From NCBI RefSeq assembly GCF_902167145.1, contig NC_050102.1:12400850-12464849 (forward strand): a stretch of 64,000 bases of DNA. The letters are read 5' to 3'. The translations under genes and the position numbers were made by a program. This stretch comes from Zea mays (taxonomy: Eukaryota; Streptophyta; Magnoliopsida; Poales; Poaceae). Below are positions 33,001 to 44,837 of this stretch, one piece after another. Numbering within the stretch: the stretch's first letter is position 1; the number at the start of each line of letters is the position of its first letter. Below the pieces are notes generated by a model. That model was not told the origin of the DNA, searched no databases, and saw nothing but the letters and a program-made list of their open reading frames with translations.

Positions 33001-35625
33001 TTCCACGGCGAAGACTGCGCCCACCAAACCAAAGACTGCCCAGAAACGAAGGCCACCAGAGACAGGATGGCACGGGCGCAACCAGCCGACAACCCCAGAG
33101 TTGTCGCACACACTTACCAACAACCCCCTCCACCATATATCCACGCCCCCACCCTGCATCCACCGCACCACGCTTACCAACACCATCAGGAAGTACAAAT
33201 CGTACCTCCACCACCACCACCACCACACCAGCAACATCAAAACATCCCCCATGCTCCAAAGCAGGAAGACTTCGCCGATCAGCCATATCGCGGAGTCATT
33301 CACATGATAACTGGGGGGTCCAGCACTGACTTCGACACAAAGAGGCAGAAGCGGGACCACTACCGCAGCATCAACCACGTCGCCGTCACCGGCCCAGTCG
33401 TGCAGACAAAGTGGTCCCACATACCGTTAACCTTCGACGCACGGGACGTCGACCTACGCAGCGCCCCCCACTGCGACGCCATGGTTATCAATTGCAGCGT
33501 GGCAGGCTGGGACCTGCACAAAGTCCTAGTTGACAATGGCAGTCAGGCGGTCATCATCTTTCTCCACGCCTTCGATCGCATGGGCATAAGCCACAGCCTG
33601 CTCAAGCCTTCGGACAACCCGTTGTATGGCTTCGGCGGCAAGGGCACCTTTCCTGTCGGCAAAATAGAGTTGCCCCTCTCCTTCGGTGTAGCACCCAATG
33701 CACGAAGTGAGCAAGTGACATTTGACATTGTGGATATGGTATATCCATACAACGCCATCATGGGCCGGGGCTCCATCAATAAGTTCGAAGCCGCCATTCA
33801 CGGACTGTACCTATGTATGAAGATACCAGGTCCGTTAGGCGTTATAACGGTCTACAGCAACCAATAGATGGCGCGCAACATAGAGCGGGACTTCGTGCCC
33901 GGTCAGAGAAACGTGCACTGCCTCACGGCCCAGCGCGAGGTCCCCGCGCCCGCCAGCCCAACCGACAAACAGCACGACAAGGCACAGCTGCAGAGCAACG
34001 ACGGGACAAAGACTGTCCCCCTCGACCAGGCCACGCCTAAGCAGACAGTCACTATCAGCGAAGACCTCACTTCGCATGAAGAGGAGAAGCTCCTCTGCTG
34101 CCTTTCCAAGAACAAAGATGTCTTCGCCTGGTCAGCCCTCGATCTGGTCGGGGTCAGGCGTTCCATAATTGAGCACAGCTTGGGAATCGACCCTTCGGTA
34201 AGGCCGAAAAAACAGCGGCTTCGCAAGATGTCCGACGAGAAGACAGAGGCCGCCAAGGCAGAAGTGCACCGCCTCCTGGAAGCCAAATTCATCGAGCCGG
34301 TGGCTTACCCCACGTGGCTCTCCAATGTAATGATGGTGCAGAAAAAGAGCGGGAAGTGGCGAATGTGCATCGACTTCACCAGTCTCAATAAGGCATGCCC
34401 AAAGGACAATTTCCCGTTGCCGCGGATCGACAAAATAGTCGATAGCGCGGCCGGATGCGAAGTCATGTCACTCCTCGACTGCTTCTCCGGTTACCACCAG
34501 ATATACATGAAGGAGGAAGACAAGGCTAGCACCATCTTTATCACACCCTTCGGCACATATTGCTTCATCAGAATGCCGGAGGGACTCAAGAACGCCGGGT
34601 CCACCTTCTCCAGGCTTACCAAGACAGTGCTCAACGGGCAAGTTGGTAGAAATATATTCACATATGTGGACAACATTGTCGTCGCCAGCAAGAGCAAGGC
34701 GGACCATCTCACTGACCTCACCGAGACGTTCGCGAACATGCGAGACGCACGACTCCGCCTAAACCCGGAAAAGTGCGTCTTCGGCGTTCGCCAAGGCAAA
34801 ATATTGGGCTACCTGGTATCGCACCGCGGCATCGAGGCCAACCCAACCAAGATTCAGGCCATCATAAACATGACGCCTCCGCAGTCCGCCAGAGACGTCC
34901 AGCGCCTGACAGGCAGATTGGCCGCTCTCAACAGATTCATCTCCAGGTCCGCCGAGCGAAGTCTCCCCTTCCTCAAAACACTTCGTGGTGCAAAAGACTT
35001 CGCCTGGGGACCAGAGCAGGCGGCGGCCTTCGCCTCATTAAAACAGTACCTGACAGAGTTGGCCATCCTGACAAGCCCCGACTCCTCGCTCCCCCTGTTG
35101 CTCTACGTCGTGGCTTCGCCGCACGCGGTCAGCGCGGCACTAGTGCAGGAGCAAACAGTTGAGGGCGTGGTCAGGCAGTGCCCCGTTTACTATGTCTCCG
35201 AAGTGCTGACACCGTCCAAGTGCAACATGACAGAGCTGGAGAAGATTGCCTACGCAGTCGTTATGTCTTCGCGCAAATTGTGCCATTACTTCGAAGCATT
35301 CAAGGTCCGAGTCACCTCAGACAGGGGACTCGGTGAATTATTCAGAAACCCGGAGGCATCGGTGAGGATTGCCAAGTGGGCGGCCGAACTCTCCGGCTAC
35401 CACATCAGCTTCGAGCCCAGGACAGCCATCAAGTCGCAAGTCCTGGCAGACTTCGTCGTCGACTGGACTGGGCCAACAACGCAGCCAGACCCGTCCGCAG
35501 AGAAGGTTTGGACGATCCATTGCGACGGCGCTTGGTGCCATGCGGGGGCAGGCGCCGCTGCGGTCATCACCTCACCAGTCGGGGTCAAGCACAGATATGC
35601 ATCACGCCTCAGCTTCGCTCTGTAA
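33001..35625 (+). pseudogene. pol: Grande-like protease and reverse transcriptase
   Basis: Zinc knuckle (about 33000-33045), then the aspartic protease (active-site-like VDNGSQAVIIF near 33526-33558), an in-frame TAG at 33865-33867, then RT: 'KSGKWRMCIDFTSLNKACPK', 'LDCFSGYHQIYMKEED' and 'GLKNAGSTFSRLTK'. The catalytic box reads YVDN at 34663-34674 where active enzymes have YVDD; the second metal-binding Asp is Asn (AAC for GAC). The RT connection and the start of RNase H follow ('VWTIHCDGAWCHAGAGAAAV') to an in-frame TAA at 35623-35625. The enzyme should be inactive. Confidence 0.85.
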
Positions 35626-37253
35626 TCCGACAAATGCACAAATAATATAGCAGAATACGAAGCAGTCATCCTCGGCCTCCGCAAGCTAAGGGCCCTCGGA
35701 GTCACCACCTGCATCATCAAAACAGACTCCAAGGTAGTTGCCGGCCAAGTTGAGAAAGACTATGCAGCAAAGGACCCCGCCCTTATGCAATACCTCGCGG
35801 CCATCCGAAGCCTCGAGAGACAATTCAAGGGATTCACCTTGCAACATGTGGATCGGGCCAAGAATGAAGAGGATGACGCATTGGCCAAGGCCGCCGCCAG
35901 GGGCGAGTCCTTGCCCTCCGACGTATTCTTCCATGTCATCGGCACACCAGCCGTCCGGAGCCCCGAAGGGCTCCAAATAACTAATGACAGCGAGGGCCAC
36001 CGCATAGTCAACCTTATCATGACCGAAGACTGGCGGGCACCAATAACCCTGTTCTTACAGGGTACTATCATCCAACCGACATCAGTGAGGCCAAGCGCCT
36101 CGGACATCGAAGCCGAGACTTCGCACTGATTGAAGGCCAACTCTACAAGAAAGGGGTCAGTCAGCCAATGCTTAAGTGTGTCACCGAAACCGAGGGCATC
36201 CAGATCCTACGTGAAGTCCACAGTGGCACGTGCGACTCGCACGCAGGGCCAAGGGCCCTAGCTGCTAAGGTGATCCGCCAAGGCTTTTACTGGCCCGCAA
36301 TGATCTGCGCCGCAAATCGGGTCACAAGGTCCTGCGAAACCTACCAGAAGTTTTCTCCTCGGTCAAGCAACCCCTCGCAGTATACAAAGCTGATTGCCCA
36401 CACATGGCCTCTCCAGCGCTGGGGCCTGGACATTGTCGGGCCCCTGCCCACCGCTCAGGGGAACCTTAAATTCGCCTTCATCGCTGTCGAGTACTTCACC
36501 AAATGGATCGAGGCAAGGGTTATTTCCACAATAACATCAAAAATGGCCCAGAAATTCTTTTGGCAAAACATTGTTTGCCGCTTCGGAGTACCGTCCGAAC
36601 TAACAGTTGACAACGGCAAGCAGTTTGACAGCCAAGACTTCAAGGATTTTTGCTTCTCCATTGGCACCAAGCTTGCCTTCGCCTCAGTCTATCATCCGTA
36701 GTCCAATAGAGTTGTGGAACGCGCCAATGGGAAAATCTTCACAGCTGTCAAAAAGATGCTCCTCGATGAAAAAAAGGGCAGATGGACCGATTTGTTACCC
36801 GAGGCAGTCTGGGCACTAAACACGACTGAGTGTAGGGCGACCGGGTTTACTCCTTTCCGCCTTCTTTACGGATCGGAGGCCATGACCCCACAAGAAATAA
36901 AGCATGGGTCCCCGTGAACAGTTCCGTCAGCCGTCCCCGACGTGGACGAGCCAACTTCAAAGGATCTCATTGACGGAGACCGAGTCTTCGCCCTGCAGGC
37001 CCTAAACAAATACCAAGCCCAGACAAAAGCATGGCGCGACCACACAGTCATCCCGAGGGAATTCAGCGAAGGGGACCTCGTACTCGTCCGAACAGCTCGG
37101 ACAGAGTCCAAGGGCAAGCTGGAGCCCAAGTGGGAGGGCCCCTTTATAGTCAAGACGAAAGCTTCCCCCAGCGCTTACAGGCTTACAACGCCAAACGGCG
37201 AAGACCTGGAGCACTCCTGGAACATCGACAACCTCCGCAAATTTTTTGTTTGA
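35626..37253 (+). pseudogene. pol: Grande-like RNase H and integrase
   Basis: RNase H continues ('NNIAEYEAVILGLRKLRALG', 'FTLQHVDRAKNEEDDALAKA'). A one-base loss near 36055 shifts the frame. The integrase then shows a degenerate zinc-finger region, the core Asp (WGLDIVGPLP), the second Asp (LTVDNGKQFD) and the Glu (VVERANGK). In-frame TAG 36699-36701 and TGA 36915-36917 lie in the core and after it. The C-terminal part reads 'KWEGPFIVKTKASPSAYRL' and 'HSWNIDNLRKFFV', ending at 37253. All DDE residues remain, but no full protein can be made. Confidence 0.85.
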
Positions 37254-37487
37254 CTCATCAGGGCTGATTCGCCCTTGTAATTCGCAAAAACAATCTTATA
37301 CCGGCCCGCACTCTTTTCCTCCCGGGGGGTGAGGTTTTTAACGAGGCGGAGCCATGTAATATATGTGTGAAAAATCCCCCGCAAAAACATGCGTCGAAAA
37401 AAGACCGCGACGACGGTCTTCGACATTCGACCACTACGACGTCACCGCGAGGCTCAGCGCTAGCCACCCTCGCGTGCGACAAATCCG

Positions 37488-38075
37488 CGCATAAGTCGCC
37501 TAAGGGTGCAGCCGGACTAGCACAACAAGTGCAAAAAAACCGAAGTCTACCGCGAAGACTATCCGCGCAGAAGTCGCCTAAGGGTGCAGCCGGACTAGCA
37601 CAACAAGTGCGAAAAAACCGAAGTCTACCGCGAAGACTATCCGCGCAGAAGTCGCCTAAGGGTGCAGCCGGACTAGCACAACAAGTGCGAAAAAACCGAA
37701 GTCTACCGCGAAGACTATCCGCGCAGAAGTCGCCTAAGGGTGCAGCCGGACTAGCACAACAAGTGCGAAAAAACCGAAGTCTACCGCGAAGACTATCCGC
37801 GCAGAAGTCGCCTAAGGGTGCAGCCGGACTAGCACAACAAGTGCGAAAAAACCGAAGTCTACCGCGAAGACTATCCGCGCAGAAGTCGCCTAAAGGTGCA
37901 GCCGGACTAGCACAACAAGTGCGAAAAAAACCAAAGTCTACCGCGAAGACTATCCGCGCAGAAGTCGCCTAAGGGTGCAGCCGGACTAGCACAACAAGTG
38001 CGAAAAACCTCAGTCTACCGCGAAGACTATCCGTGCAGAAGCCGCCTAAGGGTGCAGCCGGACTAGCACAACAAA
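37488..38075 (+). repeat. 78-bp tandem array between pol and the antisense gene
   Basis: About seven and a half copies of a 78-bp unit (GCGCAGAAGTCGCC...GACTATCC), with starts at 37487, 37565, 37643 and so on, nearly identical. Because 78 is 26 codons, an open frame of repeated RLSAQKSPKGAAGLAQQVRK runs through it. It lacks any domain and I treat it as non-coding. The array separates the 3' ends of two convergent genes. Confidence 0.85.
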
Positions 38076-38252
38076 AGCAAAAACGACAACACCAAACTGT
38101 CCGCGCCAAGACCGACTATATGCGCACCAGCACAGCATAACAAAACACACCAGACCAAGTACATAAAGCCTTCGCAAGCATAGCCAAGTGTGCGGGGGCA
38201 CACAACCTCATCATACAAGCCTTTACACATGTACAAGCGAGGGCACCACACT

Positions 38253-41200
38253 CTACATCGGCTCAACCTTAGGAATAATTCCCATCTCCCTATAATTAAA
38301 TAACATTATCCTAAGCTCCTCACCCGCAAAAAGACTTCGCAATTCCCCTTCACCTGTACTCCCGGTGGCTGGCAAAGACAATAGTTCCTGCCGGCCAGCC
38401 CTACTCACACGAAGCCGACCTCCCTCCGCTTCACTCACTCTGCGCTTCGCAACCGCCCTTCGTCGCCGGCGCCCAGTACTAGGACCAGGCACATCTTCTG
38501 TGTCCGCGGCGTGCGGTGAAGCCTCCGCCGCAGCCACATCCAAGGCCGCAAAGTAGTCCAAGTCCTCCTCCGACGACTCCTCAGTCCACTCAACCGAGCT
38601 CCCAGAGTCAGCAAAATCAGAAAACTCAGATGCAGAACCATCACATTTATTACCACCATCCACGGTCGAAGCCGCCAAAAATTTAGTAGTGGCGGTTGCG
38701 TGCGCAGGCCCAAAATCTTGAACCTGCGCAGCAACCAAAATTCAGCAACATATCCAAAATTCCCTAACTATCTACACCCACTACGCCACCTGCGAAGACC
38801 CAGCCGTTGCGGGAGCCTCCGCCGTTGCCTCCGCCGTTGCCTCCGCTGTCGCCTCCGCCGCCACCGTCGCAGGATCCTCAGCACTCGGCGCAGCGGCTGC
38901 GGGGGCATCTGGCGCGCCTTCGGCGGCCTCTGGGGGCAGGTCTCCGACGGCCGCAGCAGATGCGGGGGCATCCGGAGCGCCTTCCACAGTCTCCGGGGGC
39001 GGCTCCAGGGCGGCCCCGGACACGGCCTCCGCTGGGATCGGCTCCGGGTCAGGCAGCACGCTGTTCAACGCCCCGAAGTCATCCACCCTCTCGCCACGCG
39101 CCGCCTAAGACACAGCACACAAATTCAGCAAACCCACACATAGCCCACATCCAGCAAACGCCAAACAAGCGCCAAACGTTACCTGAGCCCTCGCTGTCTC
39201 AGCCCGCTCCCTGACCACCTCGCGACCGTGCGGACCCCACATCCGGTCGTAGATGGCTCCGGCGGATTCCTTCACTATGGGGTCCTCAACCTTGTAGATA
39301 TCTCGCTCAAAATCTTCATCGGCTTGGTCGAAGACCTCGAAGTGCTGGCACCCTTCGCGGGAGAGCGCGTTCATCGCCCCCTCGCAGGTGACCAGGGAGG
39401 CATATGACATAAACCCCTCCACGATAGTGGGGAGTGCCTGCAACTCCTCCTGCACCCACTCCAGGCAGCGAAGTCCGGGCTCTCGGTCCGGCACTTCGAA
39501 GTCACCGGTCCGCGCGCCCAGCTCATGGTATGAATCCATAAGCTGTTTGCGCGTCCGCTCCGCCTCCGCGCGTGACGCGACCTCTGCCCTCTCCACACGG
39601 CTCTCCAGGGCGGTGAGCCGCTCCTGCAGCTGCTCGACGCACTCCCTGGCAAGATTGCCCTCCGCCCGCGCCAGATTGGCCTCCGCCTGCGCAGCCTGCG
39701 CTTGGGCGAGGGCCTCGTTGGTCTCCCTCCTCTCCCCCACCAGTTGGCGTCGGAGGTCAGTCTTCTCCCTCTCCAGTGCGGCCACCTTGTCCGCCAGCTT
39801 GCGGCACTTACTGTCGGCGGCCGATTTTTCACGGACGGCATCAGCATGTTGCGTCCGAAGTCTCTCGACTTCGGCAGACACAACTGCCGTGAGGGCCCCC
39901 GACGCTGTGCAGTCGGCGAAGTCAGCCGCCTGCAAAACACACGTAAGACCGCGGCCCCAGCAAAGCAAAAAAAACCGAAGTCTAGCTCAACGGACCTGAC
40001 TTAGTGCCTCCTTCACCTCCGTCAGCCGGCGGGACACAGCGCCCGCCTCATCCCTGACAGCCGCGAGTGCCGACATCTCGCCTCCGGCGCTAAGAGCCCC
40101 GCCCTTCGCCTTCGGCACTACGGCAGCCATCGTGGTCGCCGCGGCAGGCGCAACTATAGCAAGTTGGCCTTCGTCCAACCCTGCGACATATCAACGAATT
40201 AAAAAAACAACACGAGCCAACGGCTTACCACCAAGATAGTCGTCCACACTAATATTGGTGGCGAAGTCGGTGACGCGCTTGCTTGACGACGGCAACGCTC
40301 GGGCTGCCTTCGTGACCTCCGGCACTCTGCTGGACGGCAGCACAACCTTCGTCGATTTGGAGCCTCCGGCGCCTGCCGCTGCCTCCGGCGCCTTGCTAGA
40401 TGCAGGGACGCCCGACTTCGCCGCCAGCGGCGGCTTGCCTCCGCCGGGGGCCGCAGCCTTCACAGCCCCCCGCTGCCTCTTCGGCCTGGCTTCATGAAGC
40501 CTGACAACCGCCTGGCGCTTTTGTGCAGCTCCCTGGCGATCCTTGTCCATCACTGCCGACACAACAGCAGCAATATTCCGCCCGTAAGGAAAAACTCTCC
40601 ATTCACGAACCATGCGAGATGTAAAAAAGTCCTCGCCAGCCGCGTGGGGGATAGGAACATTCCTAGGCCAACAACCCCCGGTAACCCTCAGCATCCGAGT
40701 CGAAGACTCCCGAAGCTCGGGCGAAGACATCCTTCCCCCCGGGGTCACGCATGTCCTCATCAACTCTCTAGCAAAACCATCGGAAATCCCAAGTCCTCCC
40801 ATGGCAGTACCTAATTTCCTCTTCTTAGAGGATGGGGCGGCCGCCGGCGCAGGGTCGTCTCTAGTCTCCACCACCGGCTTCTTCCCACGGCGGTCCACAT
40901 CGTCTTGACCGGGATAGCCGTCATACGGCAATTGATTCAATTCAAAAACCCTGTTAAAACGGTCATTCGACCCGCGGATATCCCAGCTGCGCTGGCCCTC
41001 TGTCCTCGGCATGTAACGACCAACGAGCCGCACTGCCCCATCCTCCGCCTCACGCACAAAGGCGGCCGGATCGCGGCTTTGCAGATTCAGCGCGAAGGCG
41101 GGACTTCGCACCATATTCCCACCATGGAAAGGCATCTGGCGAGGGCACACTTCGCCCAACGCCCAGCCATGCGCCAAGGGCCATACCCCGTACGCCACAA

Positions 41201-41870
41201 ATTCTTCAACCAAATCGCGCCCACTGCTCAGGTCGGCGGCGCACCGAAGGGCCCCTTCATCCGCATCCTCCTCCGCCACCTCAAAGGGCGGGTATGCTGA
41301 GTAAAAATGAGAGCACATCTCGGACACGGGGAGTCCCTCATGGTCTTCGACGGTACCCTCAGCGACGTAAAACGAAAACTCATTCCAGTTGCCCCACTTG
41401 TTGCGGGCGCAAGGAACCAACTCGACTACTTGCATCGTGGTCTTGCCGGTCTTCGGCGTAAACGTGCAGGACCCAAACTGAGCAACTTCATCTCCAATCA
41501 TCCTCTTCTGCCAGTGCAAGCAATAATACTTTGCAAAGACTTCGACCGATGGCTGTCCGCCGTACGAAGTTGTCGCCCAGACATACTTCGACAGAGCCAC
41601 CACAGCGTTCGGTGTCAGCTGATGTATTTGAACGTTAAACCTGCGCAGGACTTCGCCAACAAATCGGTGCGCAGGCAGGCGGAGACTGGCGGCGAAGAAC
41701 GCCTCGAACACAACCAACTCGCCCTCCGGCTCGGGGACTTCCTCCGTCCCCGGGACACGAGCAACTCCGCCGCCGAAGTAACCCAGCCGCTGCATATCTT
41801 GCACGCGGACCGACGACATCCGCGACACACCGAAATCCACAGAATCGCCGGCGCGCAACTCCTCCGCCAT
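38253..41870 (-). CDS. Antisense five-exon gene of the Grande-like element, PF04195-like
   Basis: Five exons on the minus strand join in phase without a stop: 41870-40229, 40180-39996, 39929-39183, 39104-38790 and 38723-38253, about 1119 residues. Introns of 48, 66, 78 and 66 bp all have GT donors and AG acceptors (for example TTTTGCAG at the second). Exon 1 carries the conserved 'FEAFFAASLRLPAHRFVGEV', 'IHQLTPNAVVALSKYVW' domain (residues about 45-230) and basic, Ala/Pro-rich sequence. Exon 3 is a long coiled coil ('DKVAALEREKTDLRRQL', 'ECVEQLQERLTALESRVERA') followed by a folded-looking block (CLEWVQEELQALPTIVEGF). Exon 4 is Ala/Pro/Glu repeats and exon 5 is acidic. The 48-bp intron is short for a plant, so that join is the least sure. 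Function is unknown; antisense extra ORFs ('gene 23' type) are reported in Grande. The host element's gag-pol is broken while this frame is intact. Confidence 0.75.
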
Positions 41871-42123
41871 CAAACTACTCAGCGTCTCCTCAGACGAGGC
41901 GTCGGTCGGCGGCGAGGCGTTGGCCGGCGGCGTAGCGGCAGCGGAAGAGAGGAGGTCGGCATCGCTACGTACCGTCGGCGGCGGCGGGCGGTCTGCTTCA
42001 CTCGAGCCAGATCTCCGGCGAACAAGAGCACGGCGGGCAGACGAGCAGCAAGACGGTGAAAAAGGCGACTAGGGTTTTCACGGAGCGCGGAAAGTGAAGT
42101 TCAAAAAGCGCCGACCCCCGCCC

Positions 42124-42133
42124 CCTTTTATAG
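42124..42133 (-). promoter_or_regulatory. TATA box candidate of the antisense gene
   Basis: The minus strand reads CTATAAAAGG, 254 bp upstream of the ATG at 41870 and about 200 bp inside the 3' LTR boundary. It lies outside the LTR, so the antisense gene seems to have its own promoter. A 29-bp direct duplication (CTTCGGGAAACCCGCAATCC...) sits just upstream at 42147-42203. Confidence 0.6.
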
Positions 42134-42321
42134 ACAGGGCGCGACTCTTCGGGAAACCCGCAATCCAACAGGGCGCGGCGCTTCGGGAAACCCGCAATCC
42201 AACAGTACGCTGTCAATCAACGGTCATGTCAAAAACCCCCGCGGAACCACTTCGAGCGAGGGCAGCGTCTCCGCCATCTAGCGACGTCTTCGGCACCAAG
42301 TGACTTTGTCAAACTGGTCCC

Positions 42322-42333
42322 TCGAAGGGCAAA
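42322..42333 (+). other. Polypurine tract of the Grande-like element
   Basis: CTCGAAGGGCAAA immediately precedes the 3' LTR. Confidence 0.6.
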
Positions 42334-42807
42334 TGTTGGGGCGAAGGCAAAGACGCCACCCTTCGCTCGAGGCCTTCGCTGCAGTCGCTGGTCTGACGGA
42401 GACAAAACGGGCAGGGACACCCTTCGTTTCGTTCGGCACCAGACGAAGGCCTGCGACGGCGTCATCCCACCGTGCGGCCTCGTCCAGCTCAGAGGCCCAC
42501 GTGTGATCCGGCCCATTGTAACGGGCCCTGCGTGGCCGCCGCGTGTTACGGGCCTAATTTGTAAAGGCATCCCTGTAATTACAGTCTGTAACCCTGCTTT
42601 ATGGGAATATTCTGGGGATAACCTAGGTAGCTGAGGGCACATGCGTCCTTAACACAAGGGGCTGGGCGCTCAGATACCTATAAATACCCCCGCACAGTGC
42701 CCGTGAGAGGCCAGATTAACAGAGCTATTGCCATCTTGCGCGTAACCCTGTTGACGTCACTGTTCACCCTTGTTGGCCCCCCTTGCGACCGAGAGCAAGT
42801 TCCAACA
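42334..42807 (+). repeat. 3' LTR of the Grande-like element
   Basis: 474 bp, nearly identical to 31078-31551, followed by the second TSD copy CTCAC (42808-42812). A long open frame runs from this LTR into the resumed Sirevirus gag by chance. Confidence 0.93.
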
Positions 42808-42812
42808 CTCAC

Positions 42813-44822
42813 CAAGATCACCAAGCGGGAAACGATCGAGGGGGAGCTCGGTCGCTTCCGTCTTCGCCAAGGGGAGGAGCCACAAGACATGTACAACCGG
42901 CTCAAAACCTTGGTGAACCAAGTGCGCAACCTCGGGAGCAAAAAGTGGGATGACCACGAGGTGGTTAAGGTTATTCTAAGATCCCTTATTTTCCTTAACC
43001 CTACTCAAGTTCAATTAATTCGTGGCAACCCAAGATATACACTAATGACTCCCGAGGAAGTAATCGGGAATTTTGTGAGCTTTGAGTATATGATCAAGGG
43101 CTCGAAGAAGATCAACGAGCTAGATGATCCCTCCACATCCGCGGCACAACCGGTCGCATTCAAGGCGACGGAGGAGAAGAAGGAGGAGTCTACACCGAGT
43201 AGACAACCAATCGACTTCTCAAAGCTCGACAACGAGGAGATGGCGCTTGTCATCAAAAGCTTTCGGCAAATCCTCAAGCAAAGGAGGGGGAAGGATTACA
43301 AGCCCCGCTCCAAGAAGGTTTGCTACAAGTGTGGTAAGCCTGGTCACTTTATAGCTAAATGTCCTATTTCTAGTGACAGTGACAGGGGCAATGACAAGAA
43401 GGGGAGAAGAAAGGAGAAGAAGAGGTACTACAAGAAGAAGGGCGGCGATGCCCATGTTTGTCGGGAGTGGGACTCCGACGAAAGCTCTAGCGACTCCTCC
43501 GACGACCAGGACGCCGCCAACATCGCCGTCACCAAGGGACTTCTCTTCCCCAACGTCGGCCACAAGTGTCTCATGGCAAAGGACGGCAATAAGAAGAAGG
43601 TCAAATCTAAATCCTCGACTATATATGAATCCTCTAGTGATGAAAATATTAGTGATGAGGAAGATAACTTGCGCACTATTTTTGCCAACCTCAACATGCA
43701 ACAAAAAGAGAAACTTAATGAATTGATTAGTGCCATTCATGAAAAGGATGATCTCTTGGACACCCAAGAGGACTTCCTTATTAAAGAAAACAAGAAGCAT
43801 GTTAAGGTTAAAAATGCTTATGCTCTAGAAGTAGAAAAATGTGAAAAATTGTCTAGTGAGCTAAGCACTTGCCATGAGACTATAGATAACCTTAGAAATG
43901 AGAATTCTAATTTATTAGCTAAGGTTGATTCTATTGCTTGTAATGTTTCAATTCCCAATCTTAGAAATGATAATGATGATTTGCTTGCTAAGATTGAAGA
44001 ATTGAACTTATCTCTTGTTAGCCTTAAGAATGAAAATGAAAAATTAATTGCCAAGGCTAAAGATTTTGATGTTTGCAATGCTACTATTTCCGACCTTAAA
44101 ACTAAGAATGATATATTGCATGCTAAGGTTGTAGAATTAAAATCTTGCAAACCCTCTACATCTACCGTTGAGCACACTTCTATTTGCACTAGATGTAGAG
44201 ATATTGATGTTAATGCTATTCATGATCACATGACTTTAATTAAACAACAAAATGATCATATAGCAAAACTAGATGCTAAAATTGCCGAGCATAACTTAGA
44301 AAATGAAAAATTTAAATTTGCTAGAAGTATGCTCTATAGTGGGAGACGCCCTGGCATCAAGGATGGCATTGGCTTCCAAAGGGGAGACAATGTCAAACTT
44401 AATGCCCCTCCTAAAAGATTGCCTAATTTTGTAAAGGGCAAGGCTCCCATGCCTCAGGATAACGAGGGTTACATTTTATACCCTGCCGGTTATCCCGAGG
44501 ACAAAATTAGGAGAATTCATTCTAGGAAGTCTCACTCTGGTTCTAACCATGATTTTTATGTATAAGAGTGAGACATCTAGCTCTAGGCAACCAACCCGTG
44601 CTAAGTTGCCTAAGAAGAAAACTTCTAGTGCATCAAATGAACATAACTTTTCATTCAAAACTTTTGATGCATCTTATGTTTTAACTAACAAATCCGGCAA
44701 AGTAGTTGCCAAATATGTTGGGGGCAAGCACAAGGGGTCAAAGACTTGTGTTTGGGTACCCAAAGTTCTTGTTTCTAATGCCAAAGGACCCAAAACCATT
44801 TGGGTACCTAAAGTCAAGAACT
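42813..44822 (+). pseudogene. gag: Sirevirus gag, continuation after the Grande-like insertion
   Basis: Resumes in phase from 31077 with 'KITKRETIEGELGRFRL' and 'VNQVRNLGSKKWDDHEVV'. Then a CCHC zinc knuckle CYKCGKPGHFIAKC (43321-43362), a Lys-rich segment, and a long coiled coil (about 43680-44190) with CTRCRDIDVNAIHDH. A T-run near 44551-44556 shifts the frame by one base relative to the conserved C-terminus, so one frame ends at 44563-44565. The C-terminal part ('FKTFDASYVLTNKSGKVVAK', 'VSNAKGPKTIWVPKV') is in the neighbouring frame to TAA at 44822-44824. Only this single frameshift is seen in gag. Confidence 0.85.
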
Positions 44823-44837
44823 AAACTTGTTTTGTAG

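Larger units (their letters stand above)
31078..42807 (+). mobile_element. Grande-like Gypsy retrotransposon nested in Sirevirus gag
   Basis: An 11,730-bp element with identical-length LTRs (474 bp each) and TSD CTCAC (31073-31077, 42808-42812). Order: LTR, primer-binding site, gag, protease, RT, RNase H, integrase (to 37253), a 78-bp tandem array, an antisense five-exon gene (41870-38253), the antisense promoter, a polypurine tract and the LTR. By eye the LTRs differ at only five of 474 positions, four of them transitions. The layout (long 3' region with tandem repeats and an antisense ORF) fits the maize Grande family. I assign it as Grande-like, not by database match. Confidence 0.88.

Noticed and set aside
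32711..33420. Long minus-strand frames opposite the Grande-like gag
   Set aside because: Shadow frames in GC-rich coding DNA. The plus strand carries the gag and zinc-knuckle motifs.
37367..37972. 201-codon open frame of 26-residue repeats after the Grande-like pol
   Set aside because: It is created by a 78-bp tandem array whose length is a multiple of three. There is no start context, no domain and no composition typical of the element's proteins.
37488..38075. Possible CRISPR-like array
   Set aside because: Units are contiguous and nearly identical over their full length with no unique spacers, and the context is a plant retrotransposon.
42697..42812. Apparent start of the gag ORF inside the Grande-like LTR
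   Set aside because: Chance open frame across the insertion junction. The real gag continues from 31077.
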